A stretch of 7,257 bases of DNA from JBMYQA01 sp049600855 (GTDB lineage: Bacteria > Bacteroidota > Bacteroidia > Cytophagales > Flammeovirgaceae): NCBI GenBank assembly GCA_049600855.1, contig JBMYQA010000298.1, positions 1 through 7,257 on the forward strand, read 5' to 3'. The notes below the pieces were generated by a model. That model made no database searches. It was not told the origin of the DNA and saw nothing but the letters and a program-made list of their open reading frames with translations. Positions 1-6,694 of this stretch are shown here, piece after piece (positions within the stretch are counted from its first letter, which is position 1; each line of letters opens with the position of its first letter). The position numbers and the translations under genes were made by a program.

Positions 1-1
1 T

Positions 2-745
2 CAAATTACCCATAACTTCGAGTACTTTCGGAAGTACGAGAACCCCATGAATGTATCGACCCCAACAAGAAATATCCCTTTAATATACAATTTGTTTGGC
101 AGTGTGGAAGATGATGAATCCATGATTTTCTCGCACGATGATATGTTTGAATTTTTGTTTGCTGTTTTAGGAAACTATCAGTTGCCTAAAGAAATCAAAA
201 ACCAACTCAAATCTGCCAAAAACTTTATTTTACTGGGCTTTACGTTCGAGAAATGGTACATGAAATTGATCTTAAGGTTATTTAACCTACACACTGGTCG
301 GTTTTTGCGTTATGCCTCGAAAAGCAAGGAAATCATTACCCCTGAAACGAGGGAGTTGTATGAAAATCATTTCAGAATTAATTTCATCGATAAGGAATTG
401 ACCGATTTTATTGATAAAATTTACACCTTATGCGATGTGGAGAATTTATTGCGTGAATTAGGAACAGGAGAAGAACTTGATTTTATTAATGCAGTACGAA
501 ATCATATTGAAAATGGTGATATTGAACAAGCTGTTGATCGGCTATCATCATATTTGGAACGAGAAGGAGAAGAGGAGTTGCTAAATGATTTAGTGTTGAT
601 CTCAGGAAGTTATAAGCGATTAAAGCGTAGAATGAATAAAGGTACCATTTCCGAAGAGAGTTCAGAATTGAAAATGAACCAAATTTACAGTTCATTATTG
701 GATTTAACGGAGGAAATTAGGGAGTTACAAGCAGAAGATTTTTAG
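2..745 (+). CDS. SIR2-like effector with C-terminal effector-associated domain (EAD11), 5'-truncated by window edge
   Basis: This is the C-terminal part of a SIR2-family protein. The frame is open to base 2, so the gene starts before the window and the ATG at 47 is an internal Met. Counting from that Met, residues 9-80 match the end of a SIR2-like NAD-handling domain: a PLIYNLFGS strand-turn, an acidic VEDDES stretch, then an ILLGFTFEKWYMKLILRLF segment like the 'FLGF..d.W' signature. Residues about 105-130 finish the domain. Residues about 150-230 (nt 494-737) look like EAD11, with NGDIEQAVDRL, then LISGSYKRLKRRMNKGTIS, then a last helix. SIR2 domains in bacterial immunity typically hydrolyse NAD+, and EADs couple effectors to STAND or similar NTPases, so I infer an effector controlled by the next gene. 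The canonical HG-motif His is Phe here (nt 95-97). The NAD-binding N-terminus lies outside the window, so catalytic competence cannot be judged. The family call is good; the EAD subtype is from memory. Confidence 0.82.
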   Translation, partial: QITHNFEYFRKYENPMNVSTPTRNIPLIYNLFGSVEDDESMIFSHDDMFEFLFAVLGNYQLPKEIKNQLKSAKNFILLGFTFEKWYMKLILRLFNLHTGRFLRYASKSKEIITPETRELYENHFRINFIDKELTDFIDKIYTLCDVENLLRELGTGEELDFINAVRNHIENGDIEQAVDRLSSYLEREGEEELLNDLVLISGSYKRLKRRMNKGTISEESSELKMNQIYSSLLDLTEEIRELQAEDF

Positions 746-811
746 TCGATGTGATTAAAAATTAAGGAAATCTATTAACTAATGATTATGGTGTTCAAGT
801 CTCACTAGCAC

Positions 812-2698
812 ATGGGCAGAAAATACAGATATCCTGGTTCGAAACCTTTTGAAGAAGCCGAAAAAGACCTCTTTTTTGGACGAGAAGACGATATTGATCG
901 CCTGACTGAAAGTATTAAAGTAGAGCCTTTATTAGTGCTTTACGGAAAGTCTGGTTTAGGAAAATCATCTTTACTCAATGCGGGCGTAGTACCTAAATTG
1001 CAAGCAACAGGAGAGTATGATGTGTGTATGGTACGTTTAGGCAGTTACCAAAAGGATGCTGAAGAACAATACACGCCTCCAATCAATAAACTGTTGCGGG
1101 CGGTACGCATGAATCGACGAAAAGAAAGCTTTTTGCGTAAGATTCATCGCGATAGCCATTCGCTGTGGCAGAGCTATAAAGGGATTCAGATTGCAGAGGA
1201 AAGTGAAAAAGAATTTGTTCTGATCATCGATCAATTCGAAGAATTATTCACCTATCCCGATCGAGATGTTCGCATTTTTAAGCAGCAATTAGCCGAAGCA
1301 TTGAGTGGAGCAGTGCCACAACGCTTTCGCAATGCGCTTAAAAATAAAATGGCAGAAAATCCCGAGATTTTGAGTAGGCATGAAATGAACTTGCTCTATA
1401 AATCCATGCCATTGCACATTGTATTTGCCATTCGATCGGATAAGCTGAGCTTACTAAATCGACTGAACAATCACATCCCTACAATTTTACAGTGCGTTTA
1501 TGAGTTGAAGCCTCTCACGCGCGAACAGGCGGAAGATGCCATCCTTAATCCTGCAGATTTACCCGATGAATCCAACATGTATGCCTCGCCTGCATTCGAT
1601 TATGAGGATGAGTCGTTGGATAAAATATTAGATTTTTTAACCCGAAGAAATGACAAAGAAATTGAATCGTTTCAGTTGCAAATTCTTTGTCAATATGTAG
1701 AAGAAAACATTGTCATCTCTAATAAGGATCTGAGTATTTCACCAGATGATTTAGGCGATTTAGAAGATATTTACCTCAATTATTACGATCATCAAATCAA
1801 TAAGTTAGAGTTGAAAGAAAATCGCGATAAGGCGAGACGATTGATTGAGGAAGGGTTGATCTTTGATGAGGAGAAACGACGGGTGAGTATGTATGAAGGG
1901 CAAATTTTGCGAAAGTATGAAATTAGTAAAGAGCTGTTAGCCGACTTGGTAGATACACACTTATTGCGGCCACAACCAAATCCTTCAGGAGGCTTCTCCT
2001 ATGAGATCAGCCACGATACCTTGGTGGGACCTATCTTAAAATCAAAAACCAAACGGTTAGAGCAAGAGTATGAGAAAAAGCGGGAAGAGGAAATCGAAAA
2101 AAAGAGTAAAAAACAGCTCATAAAAGTAGTGGTAATACTGCTGATTATTGGCGCTTTTGTTTCTGGCGGAATAGGGGTTGGTTGGTTTCTCTCGTTGGTA
2201 GAAAGTGAAAAAGAGTTACAAGCACAAAAAAAAGAATTACAAAATACCAACATAAAGTTACAGCAAGCCTTAGACATTAATGAGCAATACAGTAAAACAA
2301 CGATTGGAGCACTGTTAGAAGAGAAGAAAGATTTGTTGCAACTGTACAATACCTTATTAAAGGAAAATCAGAAATTGGTGGATTCAGTAGCTACCGCAAT
2401 GAACAGTGCTGGAACGAACGACGCAGATTTGGAACAGGAAATTCTGCGTTTAGAAGCACGCAATAAGCGTTTATTGTCAGAAATTAAACGATTGGCAAAT
2501 CAAATTAAGAGAGAACGTGCTATAGCAGCAAGTGACTTGAAGGACTTGATTAAAGAGCTCGAACAAGCGGCTTGGAATATTGTAGTGAAGCAATCGGAGT
2601 TTAATAAGTTAAAAACAGGCGTGATTAAAAGCTTTAAGGATAAGCACAAAGAGTTAGAAAATAAGGCACGACAACCGGTAAAAGTAAATGAGCGTTGA
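812..2698 (+). CDS. nSTAND1-family NTPase with one transmembrane helix and a C-terminal coiled coil
   Basis: This 628-residue protein starts directly at the nSTAND1 domain: YPGSKPFEEAEKDLFFGRE (7-25), Walker A GKSGLGKS (45-52), Walker B with downstream acidic motif LIIDQFEELF (137-146), a sensor-like Arg in FAIRSDKLSLL (R208), and the winged-helix ISHDTL motif (399-404). A Lys/Glu-rich helix (about 412-435) leads to one strong transmembrane segment (about 438-463). Residues 464-628 are Leu/Lys/Glu-rich and look coiled-coil throughout. Positive residues before the helix suggest that the ATPase is cytoplasmic and the coiled coil periplasmic. There are no WD40, TPR or other sensor repeats, and no EAD before the STAND domain. 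STAND ATPases act as nucleotide-switched sensors that oligomerise and activate effectors. It lies 66 bases after the SIR2-EAD11 gene, its likely effector. The start is well fixed: an in-frame TAG sits at 806-808, and the ATG at 788 runs into it. No Shine-Dalgarno is visible. Confidence 0.9.
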   Translation: MGRKYRYPGSKPFEEAEKDLFFGREDDIDRLTESIKVEPLLVLYGKSGLGKSSLLNAGVVPKLQATGEYDVCMVRLGSYQKDAEEQYTPPINKLLRAVRMNRRKESFLRKIHRDSHSLWQSYKGIQIAEESEKEFVLIIDQFEELFTYPDRDVRIFKQQLAEALSGAVPQRFRNALKNKMAENPEILSRHEMNLLYKSMPLHIVFAIRSDKLSLLNRLNNHIPTILQCVYELKPLTREQAEDAILNPADLPDESNMYASPAFDYEDESLDKILDFLTRRNDKEIESFQLQILCQYVEENIVISNKDLSISPDDLGDLEDIYLNYYDHQINKLELKENRDKARRLIEEGLIFDEEKRRVSMYEGQILRKYEISKELLADLVDTHLLRPQPNPSGGFSYEISHDTLVGPILKSKTKRLEQEYEKKREEEIEKKSKKQLIKVVVILLIIGAFVSGGIGVGWFLSLVESEKELQAQKKELQNTNIKLQQALDINEQYSKTTIGALLEEKKDLLQLYNTLLKENQKLVDSVATAMNSAGTNDADLEQEILRLEARNKRLLSEIKRLANQIKRERAIAASDLKDLIKELEQAAWNIVVKQSEFNKLKTGVIKSFKDKHKELENKARQPVKVNER

Positions 2699-2713
2699 TG
2701 TGTATTTGAAGAT

Positions 2714-3652
2714 ATGATAGCAGAGGTAAAGTCGTACGATGCCCGTTACTTCAAGCAATGGAATCAATTGATTGCCCAATCGAACCATGCAACATTTATG
2801 CTTGATCGCAACTTCATGGAATACCATCAGGAGCGATTTCAAGATGCATCCATAGTTCTAGTGGATGCAGATGAAAAATTAATTGCTTGTCTACCTGCTA
2901 ATCGAGTTGCGGATAAAATTTATTCCCATCAAGGACTTTCCTATGGAGGTTTCGTGTTTTCTCCAAAATTGACCATTGAGAAGAAAATGACTGCTTATCG
3001 TAAAGGATTTGAATTTTACAAAAAGCAAGGCATGCACTCATTGGTATATAAAGCTTTGCCTCCTTATTATCATAAAGAAGAACATCAAGCTATTGACTTA
3101 ATAGCGCGCCTTGGAGGAAGTTTAGTAAATCGAGAAACCAGCTCTGTTGTAGATTTACAACAAGAAAAAACCTATCAAAAAAGGCGTAAACGCATGATTG
3201 CCCGTGCTTTAAAACAAGGACTAAAGGTGGAAACTACAGATCAGCTCACTCGCTTTTGGGCTGTATTGGAAGCAAACTTGTTAAAAAGATATCAAAAAGC
3301 GCCTGTGCATACTCTTGAAGAAATTTCCCTCCTTGCCAATCGCTTTCCTAAACACATTAAACTCATTCAGGCCACTTACGAAGAACAGGTAGTTGGTGGC
3401 ATGTTGTTGTTCGACTCCAACCCTTGTGTGCATGCACAATACATCGCATCTAATGAAATAGGGAGGCAATACGGAGCACTCGATTTGATTGTAGATGCAA
3501 TTATAGATCAGTATAAACTCACTCACCGTTACTTTAGTTTAGGAATTAGCGATGACCGCCAAAGCCAAACCATTAATAAAGGATTAAAAGAATGGAAAGA
3601 TGGTTTTGGGGCAAGAGACTTTTATCACAGCTATTATCAGTATCAATTTTAG
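2714..3652 (+). CDS. FemAB/GNAT_6-type acyl- or aminoacyl-transferase
   Basis: This 312-residue protein has the double-GNAT look of FemAB-like (GNAT_6) transferases. The N-terminal lobe has a FMLDRNFMEYH motif (about 28-38), then ACLPANRVADKIYSHQGLSYGGF (about 58-80), a stretch typical of these proteins. The C-terminal lobe has a basic helix KRRKRMIARAL, VVGGMLLF, and a closing FSLGISDDRQSQTINKGL plus GFGAR segment. Such enzymes transfer acyl or aminoacyl groups to cell-wall, polysaccharide or nucleotide-sugar acceptors; the substrate cannot be read from sequence. No signal peptide or membrane helix is visible, so it is probably cytosolic. It begins 15 bases after the STAND gene, in the same reading frame, so it is probably cotranscribed. 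The only in-frame ATG after that gene's stop is at 2714. Its end overlaps the stop codon of the convergent GNAT gene by 4 bases. It may be a passenger or an accessory of the SIR2/STAND pair. Confidence 0.75.
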   Translation: MIAEVKSYDARYFKQWNQLIAQSNHATFMLDRNFMEYHQERFQDASIVLVDADEKLIACLPANRVADKIYSHQGLSYGGFVFSPKLTIEKKMTAYRKGFEFYKKQGMHSLVYKALPPYYHKEEHQAIDLIARLGGSLVNRETSSVVDLQQEKTYQKRRKRMIARALKQGLKVETTDQLTRFWAVLEANLLKRYQKAPVHTLEEISLLANRFPKHIKLIQATYEEQVVGGMLLFDSNPCVHAQYIASNEIGRQYGALDLIVDAIIDQYKLTHRYFSLGISDDRQSQTINKGLKEWKDGFGARDFYHSYYQYQF

Positions 3653-4116
3653 GCGACTTCTAGCTTCATGGGTATGGAGCGTATGCCATTTTTAATCATG
3701 AATGCTTGGGTTTTTTGAAATCCCCATTTTTTATAAAGTGACTGGGCAAAAGATGAGGAATAGACAGTAAACTCACCAGGATTTCCCCGTTCTTTCGCAT
3801 ATTTGTAGGCATTTTGCCACAGCAAGGTCGCAATGCCCTTTCCTTGATAGTTTGGGTCTACAAATAAATGAAAAATGTGATTATTCTCCTTAATCGCAAT
3901 AATGCCAGTTACTGTCCCCTCGTGTTCAGCCACCCAATATAAAAAAGCCCCTTTCAGGTACTCGCTAATCGAGCTTTGAGAGGTAGAATTGAAAAACTTG
4001 ACTTTGCCCACTTCTGTTAAAAAATCATCTTTTACACATTGTTTGGCAACAGTCTGGATCAGTCGGCTTATTTCAGGTGCATCTGCTGGTGTAGCATGCC
4101 GAATCGTGACTTCCAT
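3649..4116 (-). CDS. GNAT-family N-acetyltransferase
   Basis: This is a small single-domain GNAT acetyltransferase of 155 residues, expected to move an acetyl group from acetyl-CoA to an unidentified amine. The N-terminus MEVTIRHATPADAPEISRLI is the classic first strand and helix. Motif A is HLFVDPNYQGKGIATLLW (83-100), with the pyrophosphate-binding QGKGIA loop at 91-96. Motif B follows as YSSSFAQSLYKKWGF (119-133), with Tyr128 placed as the usual general acid. I chose the ATG at 4116. The frame extends 22 codons further to a TTG at 4182, but that extension does not resemble a GNAT N-terminus and would start only 3 bases after the alanine dehydrogenase stop. The gene lies 69 bases downstream of alanine dehydrogenase on the same strand and may be read from it. 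The substrate is unknown. Confidence 0.85.
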   Translation of the reverse strand: MEVTIRHATPADAPEISRLIQTVAKQCVKDDFLTEVGKVKFFNSTSQSSISEYLKGAFLYWVAEHEGTVTGIIAIKENNHIFHLFVDPNYQGKGIATLLWQNAYKYAKERGNPGEFTVYSSSFAQSLYKKWGFQKTQAFMIKNGIRSIPMKLEVA

Positions 4117-4154
4117 GATGTGAGTTATTTTTAGTTTTACAAGTTTAGTAGTGA

Positions 4155-4175
4155 CTTGACTAGCAAATAGCCAAG
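4155..4175 (-). repeat. Imperfect hairpin between alanine dehydrogenase and GNAT genes
   Basis: CTTGACTA (4155-4162) and TAGCCAAG (4168-4175) form an 8-pair stem with one G-U pair and a 5-base loop, about 10 bases beyond the alanine dehydrogenase stop codon. On the minus strand no T-run follows, so it is not a typical intrinsic terminator. It could be an mRNA-stabilising 3' hairpin or a weak attenuator. Chance formation is also possible. Confidence 0.35.
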
Positions 4176-4185
4176 CCTGCAAGTA

Positions 4186-5424
4186 TCAACCCATATGGGC
4201 TGCGATAATCAGGTTGAGGTTTTTATGTTTCATTTTGAATTTCTTAGCAATTGCTTCATTGGTAATTCCGCCTCGATAAGCGTACACGCCTTTAGCAAAC
4301 CAAGCCTTTTCAAAAATGGTATTATCTACGCCGCCTAAATCACTAACTTGCAACAATAGTGGTGTGAAAATATTACTAATTGCCGTAGTCGCTGTACGGG
4401 CAACTCTCGATGCTACATTAGGAACACAATAATGAATTACGTCAAACTTTCTAAATGTTGGCTTGGAGAGTGTCGTCACTCTTGAAGTTTCAAAGCAGCC
4501 ACCGTGGTCGATAGCCACATCTATAATGACGGAGTCGGGTTTCATTTGGGCTACTAAATCCTCAGTAACCACCATGGGAGTACGCCCATTTTCTGCTCTT
4601 AAAGCACCAACAGCAACATCGGCTCGTACTAAGGCATCTTGAAGCATGACACTGTCAATGGCAGAGGTATAAATATGATATTGCCCTAATCGTTCTTTAA
4701 TGCGGTGAAGTTTATGGATTTGATTATCAAATATTTTTACTTCTGCACCTAAGCCAAGTGCTGCACGAGCGGCAAACTCAGCCACAGTACCCGCACCAAT
4801 GATGACCACTTTGGTGGGAGGAACCCCTGTTACGCCTCCCAGAATAATCCCTTTGCCATCATTGATGCTGCTGAGGTATTCTGCCGCAATTAACATGACG
4901 GTACTCCCCGCGATTTCACTCATTGCGCGGACTAGTGGAAGTCCGTTATCTGAATCTTGGAGTAATTCGTAACCTAAAGCCGTAATCCGGTTTTTATTAA
5001 TTGCATGTAAATATTCTTCGGTGAGCGTAGTCATTTGCAAAGCAGAAACCAGCGTATTGCAGGGTTTCATAAACTCAATTTCCTCCAATGTGGGTGGAGC
5101 AATCTTTAATACAATATCAGATTCAAAAACTTCTTTATGCGAATAGGATATTCGAGCACCTTGATCACTGTATTGTCGATCAGAATGCTTGCAATGCTCT
5201 CCAGCATTGGTTTCAATAATGACATCAAACCCATTATTTACTAAGATGCTGACTGCCTCAGGACGTAACGCAAGTCTTTTTTCCTGACGATCATTCTCAC
5301 AAGGAATCCCCAAGCTAATTGGCTTGTTTGATTTTGTCTTCACCATCATCAATTTTTCCTGAGGATGTATTTGATGATGTGTAGCAACAATTTCACTAAA
5401 TCCTAATTTTTCTTTATCACCCAT
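4186..5424 (-). CDS. ald: Alanine dehydrogenase (NAD-dependent)
   Basis: This enzyme reversibly deaminates L-alanine to pyruvate and ammonia with NAD+. It is a cytosolic link between amino-acid and central carbon metabolism. The 412-residue protein carries the N-terminal substrate domain, with Arg50 in EKRLALRP and Lys107 in VLKIAPP as equivalents of the pyruvate-contacting residues. A Rossmann fold follows, with GAGTVAEFAARAALGLGAEVKIFD (210-233; Gly-x-Gly-x-x-Ala rather than Gly at the third position). The catalytic Asp306 sits in IDVAIDHGG, and the HYCVPN and RTAT segments (331-346) are family signatures. The residue aligned with the usual active-site His is Gln130 (SALQM). It is about 40 residues longer at the N-terminus than the Bacillus enzyme. 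I recall such an extension in other Bacteroidota members, which supports the ATG at 5424 over the Mets at codons 26-27. PntA transhydrogenase is the main alternative; the ALGLGAEV and DHGGCFETS motifs favour alanine dehydrogenase. Confidence 0.92.
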   Translation of the reverse strand: MGDKEKLGFSEIVATHHQIHPQEKLMMVKTKSNKPISLGIPCENDRQEKRLALRPEAVSILVNNGFDVIIETNAGEHCKHSDRQYSDQGARISYSHKEVFESDIVLKIAPPTLEEIEFMKPCNTLVSALQMTTLTEEYLHAINKNRITALGYELLQDSDNGLPLVRAMSEIAGSTVMLIAAEYLSSINDGKGIILGGVTGVPPTKVVIIGAGTVAEFAARAALGLGAEVKIFDNQIHKLHRIKERLGQYHIYTSAIDSVMLQDALVRADVAVGALRAENGRTPMVVTEDLVAQMKPDSVIIDVAIDHGGCFETSRVTTLSKPTFRKFDVIHYCVPNVASRVARTATTAISNIFTPLLLQVSDLGGVDNTIFEKAWFAKGVYAYRGGITNEAIAKKFKMKHKNLNLIIAAHMG

Positions 5425-5430
5425 GTTTCG

Positions 5431-5446
5431 CTGATCTTTTTATCAG
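5431..5446 (-). repeat. Small inverted repeat just upstream of alanine dehydrogenase start
   Basis: CTGAT and ATCAG flank a 6-base T-rich spacer, 7-22 bases before the start codon. In the transcript this could form a weak 5-bp stem over the ribosome-binding region. It is short and could be chance. Confidence 0.25.
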
Positions 5447-5476
5447 AATTAGGGGGAACCCACCCTTCGTTTGCTA

Positions 5477-5484
5477 AAAATATA
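5477..5484 (-). promoter_or_regulatory. Weak -7-like promoter element for alanine dehydrogenase
   Basis: On the minus strand this reads TATATTTT, one base off the Bacteroidota -7 consensus TAnnTTTG, about 53 bases before the alanine dehydrogenase ATG. No convincing TTTG -33 element is present at the expected distance. The region is AT-rich, so such matches are easy to find by chance. Confidence 0.25.
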
Positions 5485-5502
5485 AAGTATTGAAAATAAG
5501 TC

Positions 5503-5530
5503 GTTTAGCATGAAAGTGAAGTTGCTAAAC
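5503..5530 (-). terminator. Inverted repeat downstream of the zinc-ribbon gene: weak terminator or operator
   Basis: GTTTAGCA (5503-5510) and TGCTAAAC (5523-5530) are a perfect 8-bp inverted repeat with a 12-base spacer. They lie 30 bases past the stop of the zinc-ribbon gene and upstream of alanine dehydrogenase. On the minus strand the hairpin is followed by GACTTATTTTC, which is T-rich but not a clean T-tract, so termination would be weak. A third TGCTAAA copy lies at 5472-5478, next to the candidate alanine dehydrogenase -7 element. That makes an operator role an equal alternative. Confidence 0.4.
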
Positions 5531-5559
5531 CTTTTTCCATTTATAAAATTACCAATAAG

Positions 5560-6636
5560 CTATTTACTAAACAAATAAACTAGCGTACCAATAATGGCAA
5601 TACCTGCAATAACAGCCAACACAATCTTAGCTGTGCTATATGGACGTTCGCCTTTTACCTCACCCGTACGTGCATTTACCATAAACTGATACACTTTATC
5701 TTTATAGCGAAAAGCACTGATCCAAACGGGTAATAGAATGTGCTTGAAGGTAGGATTGAAGTATCGAATGTTTTTTTGATGAATGCGCTGATGATCGCCT
5801 CCAATGTCATCTTCAATGGCAGATTCAATTTTGCGATCCATGTATTTTTTGGCTTCTTCAAAGCCTGCTTTCAAATCAATTTGATAGGTTTCGGTGGTAA
5901 AACCACTCAAGTAACGATCGTCATAAGCCATGAGTTGATCTAAATCCCAAGGCTCAAGAGCATTGAGTTTCTTTTTATTTAGTGACTTTGTGGCAGCAAT
6001 CAGAATGTCATCAAATGATTTACGTATTCTACCACTCACGCTCGACCAGCGTGTTTTGGTTTCCGTTTCGGTTTCTCCATTCGCGTTTGTGGTAGTTTCT
6101 GTATAATCATCGCCACGTTCCCCATCGTAAGAAGTGTCTGTATCGCAATCATAAGTCCAGAAGGGAATGTATACCCCATCGACCTTATCTGCTGAAGCAT
6201 AAGTTTTAAGATTTCCTGGAGCCCACCAAAGTTTAGAAATCCATGTATTAAAGTTTTCAATTGCTTTACGCTCTTCGATTTTAAAGGGCAAAACATATTG
6301 AGGTTTGTGTATGGTAGTCGTTTGTGCTTGTGACAGCACCAAGGGCGTATCGCAAAATGCGCAAGTGCTGGAACTGACATTTGGCTCAAACGTACCCATT
6401 GCCCCACAATTGGTACATTTTACCGTTTGTACCTTTAACTTAGGCTCTGATTCAAAGTTGCGAAGGGCAGTTTCTAAGTCTAATTCTTCAATCGCTGCGG
6501 GAGTATCGGATGCTGGCTTAGCAATTTCATTTTCAGTACCACAATAGTCACAAACCAAATGATGTGTTCCTGGCTTGAATTTTAGATTTGCCCCACATTC
6601 TTTGCAGGCAATTTCGTTGTAAGCAGGTGTCTCCAT
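5560..6636 (-). CDS. Tail-anchored double zinc-ribbon protein of unknown function
   Basis: This 358-residue protein has two CxxC...CxxC zinc ribbons: Cys11/Cys14 with Cys29/Cys32, and Cys74/Cys77 with Cys92/Cys95. They are joined by an acidic linker. Residues about 110-330 form a globular region with PYVxPF-like (YVLPFKIEE), VDGVYIPFWTYD and HILLPVWISAFRYKDKVYQFMVNARTGEV segments, the last a strand-rich stretch like a small beta module. A single hydrophobic helix (336-356) ends the protein, so it is predicted to be tail-anchored with the ribbons in the cytoplasm. Similar proteins in databases are usually labelled TFIIB-type zinc ribbon or, misleadingly, PriA-like. I see no helicase motifs and do not know a demonstrated function. 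A low-complexity Thr/Glu stretch (about 179-194) may be a flexible loop. The ATG at 6636 immediately precedes the first ribbon. It is followed by 135 bases before alanine dehydrogenase and appears to be its own transcription unit. Confidence 0.82.
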   Translation of the reverse strand: METPAYNEIACKECGANLKFKPGTHHLVCDYCGTENEIAKPASDTPAAIEELDLETALRNFESEPKLKVQTVKCTNCGAMGTFEPNVSSSTCAFCDTPLVLSQAQTTTIHKPQYVLPFKIEERKAIENFNTWISKLWWAPGNLKTYASADKVDGVYIPFWTYDCDTDTSYDGERGDDYTETTTNANGETETETKTRWSSVSGRIRKSFDDILIAATKSLNKKKLNALEPWDLDQLMAYDDRYLSGFTTETYQIDLKAGFEEAKKYMDRKIESAIEDDIGGDHQRIHQKNIRYFNPTFKHILLPVWISAFRYKDKVYQFMVNARTGEVKGERPYSTAKIVLAVIAGIAIIGTLVYLFSK

Positions 6637-6694
6637 AGACTGATTTAGGTAATAGATATGTTTAGTTTATGTAAGATTATCACCATTAAGATAC

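Noticed and set aside
788..811. An upstream ATG for the STAND gene at 788, in the same frame
   Set aside because: It meets an in-frame TAG at 806-808 after six codons, so the STAND protein cannot start there.
788..812. TTCAAGT flanked by G and C, resembling a tRNA T-arm, possibly an attachment-site remnant
   Set aside because: The flanking bases do not form a 5-bp T-stem, and no acceptor, anticodon arm or matching repeat is visible.
1999..2349. A 116-codon open frame on the minus strand inside the STAND gene
   Set aside because: It is Ser/Phe/Cys-rich in the way expected from the antisense of a Lys/Glu-rich coiled-coil region, and it resembles no protein family.
4117..4182. A 22-residue N-terminal extension of the GNAT protein
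   Set aside because: It would need a TTG start. The extension does not look like GNAT sequence, and the family N-terminus begins exactly at the internal ATG.
5449..5466. G-run and C-run in the leader of alanine dehydrogenase as a possible riboswitch
   Set aside because: Only a short GGG/CCC pairing can be drawn, and no known riboswitch core is recognisable in about 135 bases.
6036..6407. A 123-codon open frame inside the zinc-ribbon gene on the same strand
   Set aside because: It lies in another frame of a gene with intact zinc ribbons and family-like composition. Its own translation has no recognisable domain.
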